Origin: Ailurus styani
Lineage: Eukaryota; Chordata; Mammalia; Carnivora; Ailuridae
Assembly (NCBI GenBank): GCA_002007465.1
Contig: LNAC01000031.1
Coordinates: forward strand, 4,295,705 to 4,359,704
DNA length: 64,000 nt
Direction of reading: 5' to 3'
Part shown: in pieces, positions 24,000 through 33,899 of the stretch
Layout of the letters: each line of letters starts with the position of its first letter
How positions within the stretch are numbered: the stretch's first letter is position 1
Position numbers and translations under genes: made by a program
The notes under the pieces: generated by a model
Database searches by the model: none
Told to the model about the DNA's origin: nothing
The model's input: the letters and a program-made list of their open reading frames with translations, nothing else

Positions 24000-25255
24000 A
24001 AAATTCAGGCAAAGATACTGATCAAATCAAGATTATATAGGACAAACGTCTTCCTCCATGCACAATTTGTCAACATTTGACAAGGCTAAATCATGCTGCT
24101 TGGCTCTCTATACTATTGAAGTTTAATACAATCCGCTGACTCCAGTACTGGTATTTTCAGCAGGAGTCAAGAGTTATAAAAATCACTAACATTCTGGACA
24201 ATTCTTGTTTTTAAGAAATATGAATATCTCTGTTAGAGACTAATACTCTTTGGCAGGTAAATCATATCATACCTTATACTTTTTACATTTTTTTATGTTG
24301 GCTCAATTGAGATATATTGAAGAGAAATCACAATTCAAATACCCAGAACATTGAAATCACCTAAAATCACTTTACACAAAAGAGAAGGGATTTATTCAAG
24401 GTAAAAATTAGAAGGACAGAATCAGAAACAGAGAGCATCTCACCTTCTTTTCCGTTTTAATGGCCCTGCTTTCAAGATCACAAACATAAACCAAAAACAT
24501 TTCTGGTAAAAAATTATCATTAAAATTAATTTGCTATGACAACTTAAAGGGGGGCATTATTACTTTAAGTACCAATGAACACCCAGCGAAATTTATTCAA
24601 TGAGTATGTGGCTACAGCAATGATCTCTTACTAAATTCTTTTTGTACATTATCACTTTAGCTTCACACTGTTCATTATTTCCAAGATATAGAGTCACCTC
24701 TGATCATTGGTCTCCCTGCCTATCCTCTCCCCAATAATCTTGTGTTCCCTGTACATTTTACATCAAAGTCCCTTCAGACTCCTCCATTACTGCCTGCAAC
24801 ATCTACTTTCTGTCATAACATATCTAACAGATAAAGTGTGCAAGGTCAACACATCTTCATATGTGTACACTGAATAAATGCAATGCCTAAGAAACAACTG
24901 GTAAGTTTCCATGCCCTTTTTCTCCCACTCCAAAACACATTTGAAGGCAAGTGACTGAAAATGATGTCACTATTAGGAAAATCTTGGAAATATATATATA
25001 GGGATACATACATAGCTGAGGTATAAAATAATCCTGTCACTAACAGTGGCCCACCATAGCCATGAGAAAGAGGTGTACAGCCCTTACAGTGGGTGTGGTT
25101 TGGGTATACTCCCTAGTTCTTTTGCTTCTCCTCCTCTTTCCTCAAAACCTCCCTCAGAAAACTTGTCCATTTCTATGACTAATACTATTATTTCAATGGG
25201 ATTGAGTCTGAGGCCTAAGGCCTACATTTCCAAACACCTGAACATTTTCACTCGT
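24000..25255. other. Intergenic, nothing recognised
   Basis: No gene seen. The frames at 24846-25276 have no recognised motif. A short (TA)n occurs near 24992-25000. Confidence 0.45.
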
Positions 25256-25259
25256 ATAT

Positions 25260-26275
25260 TGTACCACTACCTCTAACCTAAACCTGCTCCTCCTTCTGGT
25301 TGCCTTATGTCTTTTTATATCAATACTATCTTGGAGCAAACAAATTTTAAGCTAGTACTTATTTGTGGTTTCTCATGCTCACTCACCTCTCATACCCAAA
25401 TAAAGCTGTCAAATCAGTCAATTCTGCCTTCCGAGGGTCTTTCATACCCTTCTCCTCTTCTCTGTTCCCATTATCAATGCGCTAGGACATAGCTCATTAC
25501 CTTTCACCTCCTAATTCAGCTTCCTCTTTCTGGTATTCCCCCATTCCAATCTATTACCCATACTGCTATAATCTAGATAATCCTAACATGTGGATTAGTG
25601 TATGTTACTTCCTGGTCAAAAGCCTCCAGGGCGCCTGGGTGGCTCAGTGGGTTAAAGCCTCTGCTTTCAGCTTAGGTCATGATCTCAGCGTCCTGGAATC
25701 GAGGCCCACATCAGGCTCTCTGCTCAGCAGGGAGCCTGCTTCCTCCTCTGCCTGCCTCCTGCTTACTTGTAATCTCTCTCTCTGTGTCAAATAAATAAAT
25801 AAAATCTTAAAAAAAAAAAAAAAAAAGAAGCTTCCAATTGTTCCCCATTGCTCACAGATAAAAGGCCATACTCCTTAATCCAATATTGAAAGATCTCTTC
25901 ACAATCTGTATTCAACCTACCCTTCTCTTTCTGTTAAAACCACCTTCATGTGCCCCATACACCAGTTAAACCAATTACACTCTTTTGCCAAAACATCTTG
26001 TGATAGCAAACCAGTGCTCTTAGGATCCCTATATTTAGAATGTTCCAAAACTCTCATTATCACAGCTACAAATCTTTGATGTCCCAGAGCTAACTCTCCC
26101 ATGAAGCTTTTCCCAACACCCTGACCTGAATATGTTCTAGCAATTCAGAATTTCCTATACCACTGAATTAGTGCCTATATGGTACTTCTCATCTAATATC
26201 CTTTATCCTCATATCTTGCATTCTATATTAGACTATACTGCTTTGTTTCTAATTCTGTAAATATTTTAACCTATA
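25260..26275 (+). mobile_element. Ancient LINE-2 remnant, interrupted by a SINE
   Basis: CACCTCCTAATTCAGCTTCC, then after the SINE CTTCCAATTGTTCCCCATTG, TAAAAGGCCATACTCCTTAA, TCTCTTCACAATCTGTATTC and CCCATGAAGCTTTTCCCAAC, follow the mammalian L2 ORF2/3'-end order on the + strand. Highly diverged, without an intact ORF. The 5' boundary is uncertain. Confidence 0.65.
25629..25827 (+). repeat. CAN-SINE nested in L2
   Basis: GGGCGCCTGGGTGGCTCAGT head, full body and an 18-A tail. The TSD AGCCTCCA/AGCTTCCA lies at 25621-25628 and 25829-25836, with one mismatch. Confidence 0.95.
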
Positions 26276-26279
26276 AGGG

Positions 26280-26949
26280 TCATGTTGACTCTTAAATTTC
26301 CAAAATCCAACACAAAGGTGAAAGCTCCCAAAATAATAGGCCATAAAAGATCAAAAGATCAAAGATGATAAATAAGATATTTGATTGAAAACAAAACGGA
26401 ATCAAGGAAGCTACAATTCGAATTCTGTAAGTAGAAACACAAAAACCTTCTGTGTTCACATGTGTGATACATTTATTCTGTACTTTTTGCCATAATATAT
26501 TCTAGAAACTGGGTCATAAATATCATTTTCCCACAGGAACAGTGATATTATTGGGGACTGTGCTTTTCAACAAAGACTCATTATCAAATAAATCATAAAT
26601 AGGAACAACATGCAATAAAGCAAAGATAACAACTATAAATCCTTACAATTTAAAATTATAATATGAGCATTTTCAAATGGGCATCCACATACTATGCATA
26701 TTTGTTATACCAAGGGTTCCAATATATCACAAATTAGCTATGCTGACATAAAAATAGCTTTCATAAATCTCAGTAAAGTCAATATGCTAGCTATAATAAA
26801 CCAAAGATGAATTGATCATTTTATTTGCCATCTTACTATTTAATAAGATGTTTGATGTTTTTGGGGGGAGGGAGATTCAAATGACTTAGTCTTACTTTCA
26901 AGATCAACAAAAAAACCAACCCCCAAGGAGCTCAAAATGGTAGAACCAA
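26280..26949. other. Intergenic, nothing recognised
   Basis: AT-rich, no gene or named repeat seen. Confidence 0.5.
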
Positions 26950-26960
26950 TCATTTTCTCT

Positions 26961-27172
26961 TTATTTTTTTATTTTTTTAAGATTTTATTTATTTATTTTA
27001 GAAAGAGAGGGAGAGTATGAGTGGGGGTAGGGTAGAGGGGGAGGGGGAGACAGACTCTCAAGCAGACTCGGAAATAGGCATGGTACAGTTCTCAAGCTCA
27101 TGACCCTGAGACCTAAATCTGAGCTAAAATCAAGAGTCAGAGGCTCAAGAGACAGAGCCACCCAGATCTCCC
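26961..27172 (-). repeat. CAN-SINE
   Basis: T-rich tail side, AAGATTTTATTTATTTATTT, GA/GGGGGA body and a diverged head (GACAGAGCCACCCAGATCTC). The TSD TCATTTTCTCT lies at 26950-26960 and 27173-27183, perfect over 11 bp. Confidence 0.94.
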
Positions 27173-27264
27173 TCATTTTCTCTCCATTAACTTTGTTGTA
27201 TAATTCCTCAGACATCAGAGCTATGTTCAAAGACAGAAGTGCTAGGTTGAGAAAAAGAACTCTT

Positions 27265-27350
27265 AGGTTCTGACCAAGCCTTGTCATTTACCAACTGGAT
27301 GATACACAGTCTCTGTGAGTCTCAGTTACTTCAAAACAAAGGCTATCTCA
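27265..27350 (+). repeat. MIR SINE fragment
   Basis: CCTTGTCATTTACCAACTGG, then CTCTGTGAGTCTCAGTTACT, is the MIR 5'/central text. Short and diverged. Confidence 0.5.
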
Positions 27351-27428
27351 CAAAGTAGGAAGAAAAATCAAGAGACAATGTAGTTCTGCTTTTAAGCTGC
27401 AAAGTTTTGTCAAGAATAAGTTATTATT

Positions 27429-27538
27429 GGGGCACCTGGCTGGCTCAGTTAATGGATCATGCAGCTTTTGATCTCGGGATTGTGCATTTAAGCTCCATGT
27501 TGGGTGCAGAGATGACTTAAAAATAAAATCTTAAAAAA
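27429..27538 (+). repeat. Short CAN-SINE (old subtype)
   Basis: GGGGCACCTGGCTGGCTCAG head, TTTTGATCTCGGGATTGTGC, GTTGGGTGCAGAGATGACTT and an AAATAAAATCTTAAAA tail. The flanks AGAATAAGTTATTATTG and AGAATAAGCTATTGTTA form a probable TSD. Confidence 0.88.
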
Positions 27539-27549
27539 AAGAATAAGCT

Positions 27550-28960
27550 ATTGTTATTATTTATTATATATTATTATATTTTTATCAATATCATTCTTAA
27601 TGTTGATGGCATTTGGCTCACTATTAGCATGTTTAAAGGTGGAAAGCTGAAGAGGTGTTTTGTCTCCTCTGGTCTACCTCCTCAGTTTATTCAGATATAC
27701 ATGTGTTCTTTTTTAGTACAAACAACACGGAGGTCACCATTAGTACCCTTCCTCCTCTCTGAGCTTATGTGACAACTTTCAGGGCACCTTGCATTATACT
27801 GAAAAGCCATAAATATAATTATTATGTGCATGAAAGGGACATTTTGGTCACTATAGTGTGCAATTCTATGGACATGTTTTCTCAATCAGTATGGAAGGAG
27901 AGAACGTTCTTGGTGTACAGGAGAATTCAATCTGAGTCTTTCCCTTCTAGATGTACAACTTTCTCAAGATTGCTCTTCAAGGAGGGAAAGGCAAGAAACG
28001 AAGAAGGAAAGAAGGACAAAGAGGTGTTATAAATACTGAGTATTGCCACCTTAGGAAGCCAGAGTTGTGTTTTTGATCCATCTGAAAGAATGAATGAGAA
28101 CTCTGCCCACCTAGCCTTCTCTACTCAGCTCCACACCAAGAGTAAAGAAGGTATCTGAACTGGAGAAGAGGATCAAAGTGTGGATGGGGGTACTTTCCTT
28201 ACTCCCACATCACAATTTTTGAAAAGAACCAGACTGTCCTAAGAGGAAGAAAAGATTTTAGAGACTAAGAGTGCAGAGGTGGAAGTCTAGAGCTGGTATA
28301 ACTTTCCCCAGGATTAGGAAGGGCAGAGTCTGTCGATTCCTGGAAGAGTGCCAATCAAGTCCACTGTCCTTACAGCTCCCCTATAAAGTATACACCTGGA
28401 AAGGGAGGCTAGACTTGGTACCCAAAGCTGCCAGTCTCAGCAAAGTTTCCAGATGTGCTATACCTTCCAGGAAATCATGTGGACTGTCACCATATATGTT
28501 TTGTGCCAAGCAGTACTTAGGGAGTTTCAGCCTCCCTTCTCATAATCCCCATCAGTGCCACTGTCAACCCCACTGCCAAACAAATACACAATCTAAATAA
28601 AACTAGTATGTTTTTTACATAAGTCCAGTTTCAATTCAGGTCACCCAGTTCCTTTCATCTAGATTACACCCAATCACAAACTGTTCCTAAAGGGAAATTC
28701 TTGAGCTTCCAATGGATTATCCAGCAGTGATGGGCATAGACCAGTCTTCCCCATATATTCTGGGGCCTTTGTAACACCTGTGGATTTATTGTTCTACCAC
28801 ATAGTGAGATGGGGAGCTCAGAGCCAGTAATGTGGCAGTAATGATGGTTATGATATAAGTTACACAATGAGGTATTTCTTAAACTTAAATGAAGTGGAGT
28901 AAAAAATAATCACATGTGATACAACAATTGTGTAGCTTAAAATCTGTGTTTAGGCAACAA
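27550..28960. other. Intergenic, nothing recognised
   Basis: Frames of 60-109 codons occur on both strands (for example 28271-28600 +), but none shows a domain or a convincing protein. No named repeat seen. Confidence 0.4.
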
Positions 28961-28973
28961 AAGTATTTCACTT

Positions 28974-29001
28974 TTAATGACTGGGCCACTCAGGCACCCC
29001 G
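28974..29001 (-). repeat. 28-bp CAN-SINE head fragment with TSD
   Basis: The insert contains CTGGGCCACTCAGGCACCCC, the reverse complement of a SINE head, and is flanked by perfect 11-bp repeats GTATTTCACTT at 28963-28973 and 29002-29012. Only the 5' end of the SINE is present. Confidence 0.75.
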
Positions 29002-29012
29002 GTATTTCACTT

Positions 29013-30100
29013 AAATTCTGTTTAAACATTTAGTGAATTTAAAACCATTAAGCTCCCACTTCATTAGTGTCTAAGGAAAGGAGGAGATTTTTTGTACAGA
29101 ACTGGAAGTATAATGGTACAAGGTCAAACCCAGTGGGGACAGGAAGCATCAGGCAGAGAGAATTCCAAGAAGAATTTCCACGTGGGAAAAGAACTTCCAG
29201 AAAGCTCCACTGCTGTAATTCTATAAGGTTCTGTATTCTCTTTTCCTAACAGAAGCCAATGCATTAAGACATTAGTAGGAATTTTTTATAGGTAGCTTTA
29301 AAAAAACTCACAAAACTACTAAGACAGGTATAAGACAGAATGGCCTTGTGCACTGGAAGTCATTAAAGCAGAGGCTGAAAACTAGAAAGCTGTGGGTTAA
29401 CTCAGCTCCAGAGAACTTTTTTAATGTCCAAGAAATGTTTATGGAAATTTCAGGTAGGTGCCAAAAAAGTAAAAATCAGAAAGCTCACAAAAAAAAATCT
29501 GTGATTTCCAGCTTTCTTTAAAAATTAAAAGACTGGACAACACTGGGCCCCTGCATGTTCTCCTTGCAACAATCAGCTGGACCAGGAAACTGCTAAACAC
29601 TTGAGACACCCTCAGCTTACCACAGTCCAGCACCTTCAGTCCCTGTGGCCCGCTCCATTTATTTTGGATACCTCATAGCCCCTGAAGGCATCTGAACTAG
29701 TGAGCTTAGTTCCAAAGGAGAAGTGAAAAATAGTCATTAAATACGTGGCAAGCAGGAATGAGGGGGTGGCCTGGCATTTGAAAATCAGCAAAGACTATGA
29801 TATTCACAGTCCTTTACCCCTTTTATACAGTAGATATCATAAATGGAGTAGGCCCTACATCAGTTTACTTCTATTTTGCCTTTTCCTTGTGCTGAATTAT
29901 CATGTAAGACATATTTCTTCTCAGTTATTAATTCCAAAGAGCTATTTAATGTATATAGTAACTAAAAGAGCTGATTGAAACCTACCTCTCCTGGTTGTAC
30001 AGTTTGCTTTTGAATGAACGTCTCAGTTTATTCACTCATAAAATGAATGTGTTCAGCTAGAATGATCAATAAGATCGTTTTCAGTTGGCCTCTCCCCATC
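29013..30100. other. Intergenic, nothing recognised
   Basis: No gene or named repeat seen. It begins a long SINE-free stretch reaching 40662. Confidence 0.45.
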
Positions 30101-30105
30101 TATAC

Positions 30106-30390
30106 CATCTCTACTTACCTAGAATCTGCTCAGCCCTCTAGAGATGTTCAGGTTCCACCACCTCTACAAAGCCTTTCCAGACTTCTCCTTTCTTTAAATT
30201 TTTGAGCTACTCACCACCACAACCCAAAACAGCATTTTCTAATTCTCCAATTGCTTTGCTTGGAGTGCATCGGTTCATTTGCCATATTTAAACAAAATTC
30301 CTTTAAATCAGAAACTATACAGTTTAATTTTTAAATCCTCCACAGCATTTTACACTTAATAGGCATTCAATAATTATTTGTTAATTGTTT
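30106..30390 (+). mobile_element. LINE-2 3' end remnant
   Basis: CAAAGCCTTTCCAGACTTCT, AAATCAGAAACTATACAG and ACACTTAATAGGCATTCAAT, ending in TTTGTTAATTG, follow the L2 3'-end order (fast-diverging text ending near ...AATAAATATTTGTTGAATG). Confidence 0.6.
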
Positions 30391-31955
30391 ACTCTGAATG
30401 ATACAGAAAATATCTATAAACTGGAAAACTTCCCAAAGAGGAACTTTCATCAGACCCCTCCAAACGAATTACTCTTACAAGGTAATAATTACCCTGATAA
30501 GATGGGTATCACAACTTGCTCATCTGATTCAGGTAGGCATAATGTGCACTATGCAACGGAGAGACACAATACTAAATTACTGTACTACTTTGTACATGAT
30601 TATTGCTTCCTTTCTTAGTTGAAAAGCTCAAAAGGGGAAAAATTTAAACAAACAATAAGTCACTATAATAAGATATTGCCCAGTGAAACATGATGTTACC
30701 CAATGAAACAGGACATGAGAAAAATTTTCCTGTCGCAACTGAGAAAAGAAAATCAATTACTACTAAGATGCTGCAGGTCAGACATTTGAAAAGTACAGTG
30801 AAAACCACCCTTGATTCTCTCCCACCCCTTGGGTGTCATCAGAAGTTCCGAGTAACAGGAGACCAACATGACATGTGGGTGGGAATTTACCCACTTTCAC
30901 AGGAAAAGTAGTGAGATACAGGTTCTACTTGTTCTGATCAGACTCCCCTCCCCCTCACAAAAATTAAGGTTTTTAGATATGTGGTCAGTGGTCAGTCCTC
31001 TTTTAAAAGCAAACATGAGAAAAGAATAAGCCACATATGAAATTATTTTTTGTGACTACCTTAATTTCTCTATTCTCTATTCAATGAATTCAAGATAATT
31101 TACACTCTAGTAAACCGAATTAACAAGTGTTAATCATGTCTTAACAACTAGCAAATTCTAGTGGATTGAAATTAAGTCAATCTAAAAAATGCTCTCCTGT
31201 GATGGAACCAACAGTTAATGCAGATGTTTTCACTTAACCCATACTCTATGGAAAGAGAATTAACTCTATAATTCATAATAGACACATTCAGGGCTTGCAG
31301 GTCTGAATCAAGAGGCAATGTACTCTGTAGGCTGGGGAAGGGATTAATTCAGGTGGGGGTGGAAGGGTGGGATGAATCATGAAAAACTCCTACTTGGATC
31401 TTTCGGGAAAATCACAGTTCTATCCAATTTAAAAGGATGGGAAATACTGTTTAAATGCCTTTCCATTTCTCTAGGGAATCCCTATAAAACGCAATAAGGT
31501 TTTCAATCTGAGGGAAATAACAAGCGTCTCCATTTTTTTAAGTAAATTTTTTACACTGCCTTTTAACAGTTTCAATCCTTCCAATGGTTTGTTTTTATCT
31601 GGTGTTTTGAATCACCCTGTTAATTCATCCTCTCTGACAGGAAGCTTGTCAGTCTACCCAAACACCGCCTGAAGAGGGCTCTTGATTAGGCTCCCTACTT
31701 TAGCCACGCCTACACACGGAGCACCGCCAGGAATGGAAAGTATGCCGGGCCTCCGCACTCCCGCACACCCTCACACCCTCACGCCCTCACACTCTCATCT
31801 TCTCTACTTAGCCTCCAATAGTTTTAAGCCCTAGCTAGGTTTTCCCACATCTATGTCAAATAAAGTGAGCAGTGATCAAACAGAACCAAAGAATGACAGG
31901 TGTGGATGTTTCTTTTAATTCGGGTCAATCCCAGTTCTACTCTTAAACGGTCCTT
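30391..31955. other. ELL2 upstream region
   Basis: No second gene seen. The frames at 30385-30911 have no recognised motif. Sequence becomes GC-richer from about 31600. A small imperfect 10-bp tandem (CACACCCTCA-like, about four units) lies at 31759-31799. Confidence 0.45.
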
Positions 31956-32419
31956 TGAAAGGAGACGCTCCCGCCCCCGGGGGCGAGCTCCAGAGAGAAG
32001 GAACACGTTCCTCTAGGATCGGAGCCGGGCATAAAGAAAGACCGATAAGCTCAATTTCCTATGGTACTGTGACCACCACAGCAAAGGCACGAAAGCTTTA
32101 GACATGGTATTGTACTTAAAGTGCTCCCCATATCCCCGCACAACTCCTAAAGCCTAGGGTCGACTCACTAATTTCAAGGTTAGGATGAAATGACGAAGGG
32201 TCCCACAAGCTTCCGCAACCGTCGGGGGACGAAGTCCTTACTTGGTCACACTTTTGGGTGGGAGGTCCTCCTCTTCAAGGACCACAGGGGCGGGAAGAGA
32301 TTCCCCTACTCTCCCGGCTCTCCACTACTATCCCCCCAAGGGGCGGGGCTCCGACTCCAGGTAACTCGGTCAGACAACCTGGACACCCAATTAGCAAGGG
32401 ATCCCCCAAGCCAGCCTGA

Positions 32420-32424
32420 CCAAT
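32420..32424 (+). promoter_or_regulatory. CCAAT box 1 (distal)
   Basis: ACCAATCGC, an NF-Y-type CCAAT motif about 400 bp upstream of the start codon. Confidence 0.45.
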
Positions 32425-32453
32425 CGCGGCTGAGGAGCCAAGACGACCAAACG

Positions 32454-32461
32454 TGACGTAA
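32454..32461 (+). promoter_or_regulatory. CRE-like site TGACGTAA
   Basis: TGACGTAA in ACGTGACGTAAG is a one-mismatch cAMP-response/ATF-type site. It is the first of a group of ACGT-core motifs in the next 250 bp. Confidence 0.45.
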
Positions 32462-32488
32462 GATGTGATTAAATTAGCGCGTCACCTC

Positions 32489-32514
32489 GACGTCAGCCTC
32501 TCACCTCGGACGTC
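32489..32514. promoter_or_regulatory. Paired GACGTC/CGTCA motifs
   Basis: GACGTCA at 32489-32495 and GACGTC at 32509-32514 lie 20 bp apart, both with the palindromic ATF/CREB core. Confidence 0.4.
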
Positions 32515-32546
32515 CCGTCCCGGGAGCAAAACTCCAGCGACTTTGG

Positions 32547-32557
32547 GCCCCGCCCCC
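32547..32557 (+). promoter_or_regulatory. GC box
   Basis: GCCCCGCCCCC, a typical Sp/KLF-type GC box on the minus strand. More GGGGCGGGG-type boxes follow at 32622-32631 and 32645-32654. Confidence 0.5.
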
Positions 32558-32574
32558 GTGAGCGTGGAGGGCGG

Positions 32575-32610
32575 CCAATGAAGGCGGTGCCGAGGGAGAA
32601 TGAGGCCAAT
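32575..32610 (+). promoter_or_regulatory. Two CCAAT boxes 31 bp apart
   Basis: GGCCAATGA at 32573-32581 and again around 32604-32612. The CCAAT cores at 32575 and 32606 share orientation and lie about three helical turns apart, which suits paired NF-Y binding. Confidence 0.55.
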
Positions 32611-32690
32611 GAGACGAGGCCGGGGCGGGGCGCGGGGCCAGAGGGTGGGGCGGGTGGCGGCGGTGGCAGCCCGAGGTCTGGCTGCGCGCA

Positions 32691-32697
32691 GTATATG
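32691..32697 (+). promoter_or_regulatory. Weak TATA-like element
   Basis: GTATATGA, followed by another ACGTCAG at 32703. If used as a TATA box it would place a start site near 32720, which would remove or leave at the cap the uORF start at 32717. CpG-island promoters often start dispersedly, so this is uncertain. Confidence 0.35.
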
Positions 32698-32716
32698 ACA
32701 GTACGTCAGCAGCGGG

Positions 32717-32818
32717 ATGGCCGTAGCTGTGGCGGCGGCTGCAGAAGCCCAAGCAGCCGCGGCCGCAGTGGAGGCTAGAGCCCGAGCGGCGTCGGCGTCG
32801 GCACCCCGGGGAGTTTAA
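32717..32818 (+). CDS. Upstream ORF, 33 codons, ends 1 nt before ELL2
   Basis: ATG in context GCGGGATGG (G at -3, G at +4) opens 33 codons, almost entirely Ala with Val, Glu, Arg and Ser (N-terminus [12 protein letters not shown]). The TAA stop at 32816-32818 is followed by a single G and then the ELL2 ATG at 32820, in a different frame. If the transcript starts upstream of 32717, ribosomes meeting this ORF would terminate at the ELL2 start. That arrangement could dampen translation or feed reinitiation. It is in the 5' UTR by position only. The transcription start is not visible and the GCG/GCC-rich composition could make the peptide incidental. Confidence 0.45.
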   Translation: MAVAVAAAAEAQAAAAAVEARARAASASAPRGV

Positions 32819-32819
32819 G

Positions 32820-32966
32820 ATGGCGGCAGGGGGGGCGGCGGGCCTGCGGGAGGAGCAGCGCTACGGGCTGTCGTGCGGACGGCTGGGACAGGACAACATC
32901 ACCGTACTGCATGTGAAGCTCACCGAGACGGCGATCCGGGCGCTCGAGACCTACCAGAGCCACAAG
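32820..32966 (+). CDS. ELL2: ELL2 coding exon 1 (residues 1-49)
   Basis: The translation begins [20 protein letters not shown], continues [20 protein letters not shown] and ends ALETYQSHK. By recall this equals the human ELL2 N-terminus except at residues 6-7. The paralogue ELL differs clearly here. ELL2 is an RNA polymerase II elongation factor that suppresses transient pausing. It works in the super elongation complex with P-TEFb and AFF scaffolds in the nucleus, and is known for promoting secretory immunoglobulin mRNA processing in plasma cells. These residues start the conserved N-terminal ELL domain. The start has A at -3 and G at +4. The exon ends in phase 0 at AAG|GTGAGC. The rest of the gene, apart from exon 2, lies beyond the window. 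Confidence 0.97.
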
Positions 32967-33197
32967 GTGAGCGGGCCAGCCGGACAACCGGCAGGGCTGC
33001 GGACGGAGAGGGCGCTCGTCGCCTCCCGGCGGCGCCACCCGGGGCTCGGGACAAGCGGCGCGGGGCCGCGGAGCAGTGGCTCGCCTCAGCTGCCGTCAGC
33101 GCCCGCGGCGGCTAGGCTGGGCAGGGCCGGGCAGGGTTGCTGACGCTGCCGTCCCGGGTCGGCCGGGCGCCGGGGTGTTGGGAGGCGGACAGGCGGG

Positions 33198-33215
33198 NNN
33201 NNNNNNNNNNNNNNN
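33198..33215. other. Assembly gap (18 N)
   Basis: Eighteen consecutive N in the GC-rich start of intron 1, between AGGCGGG and GTTACGG. True length is unknown. Frames reading across it are not real proteins. Confidence 0.99.
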
Positions 33216-33477
33216 GTTACGGTACAGCGGGGGGCGGACGGGGGGGCGCCCCCTGGCGGCGGGGCCGAGGCAGCCGCAGCCGCAGCCGCTGCGCCGCCGC
33301 TGCGGGACTTTCCGACGGCGCCCGCGGGTTTCCTGGCATTTTCTGTCCCAGGGAGGGAGGGGAGCACTAGAGAGAAAATTGGGATGACTGCGCTGTCCGT
33401 GACGGGGGAGGGGAGCGGGTGCGGCGTACGAGTAACGAACTCTGAGTACCGAGGGCATGAGCCGTCCGCGTTGGGGA

Positions 33478-33770
33478 GGTAACACACAGGCACCGCGGAT
33501 CCGCAGAGACTCGGACACAGCAGCTTCGCGGGTGGAGGTGGGACACACGTTGTACTCGCAAGGACTTGGGGACACAGGTACACCGCGTGGAGGGGGCCAC
33601 ACCATGTACTCGCAAAGGCTGGGACACGACGCTCCGCGCACGTAAAGTAAGGGGACACACCTTGCACTCCCAGAAATTCGGGGACACTGGCCCTTCGCCT
33701 TCCCGGAGAGGGACCAACACCATGTACCGGGGAGCCACACACACCCAGCGCTCACCAGGGAGCAAGAGAA
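33478..33770. repeat. Degenerate minisatellite, unit about 57 bp
   Basis: About five diverged units start near 33478, 33540, 33595, 33652 and 33710 (spacing 55-62 bp). Each holds a GGGACACAC- or GGCCACACC-like start, then a TGTACTCGCAA-like block and often a CTGGGGACAC-like block. On the minus strand the unit of about 19 codons stays open, which explains the long overlapping frames at 33086-33816. Those frames cross the N gap and carry no known domain, so I do not call a gene. Confidence 0.7.
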
Positions 33771-33899
33771 AGGTTCGCCGAGGCTCCTTGTGCTCAAAAG
33801 ACGCGCTGTGTCTCACGGGCTGACTCCCGGCGATAGGGACGTGGATCGAGGGTAAGGACGGGGGAAGCTACACCGCGTCCAGGGCAGAGCCCTGGCTTC

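Larger units (their letters stand above)
31960..33860. promoter_or_regulatory. ELL2: CpG island of ELL2 (approximate limits)
   Basis: Dense CG dinucleotides and high GC in an otherwise AT-rich region. The core at about 32480-33400 spans the proximal promoter, exon 1 and the start of intron 1. No SINE or LINE is inserted in it. A CpG-island promoter fits a broadly expressed elongation factor. Limits are by eye. Confidence 0.85.

Noticed and set aside
28271..28600. 109-codon plus-strand open frame upstream of ELL2
   Set aside because: No domain, signal peptide or similarity I recognise. Length is within chance expectation for 64 kb read in six frames.
32578..32778. Upstream ATG at 32578 with 66 codons
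   Set aside because: Its ATG is within the CCAAT box of the promoter, probably upstream of transcription, and its Gly/Arg-rich text just reflects GC content. The 32717 ORF is better placed.
33086..33816. Long minus-strand open frames (149-233 codons) opposite ELL2 intron 1
   Set aside because: They cross the 18-N gap and owe their openness to high GC and a 57-bp tandem unit. No known domain is seen and the overlapping frames are equally open.
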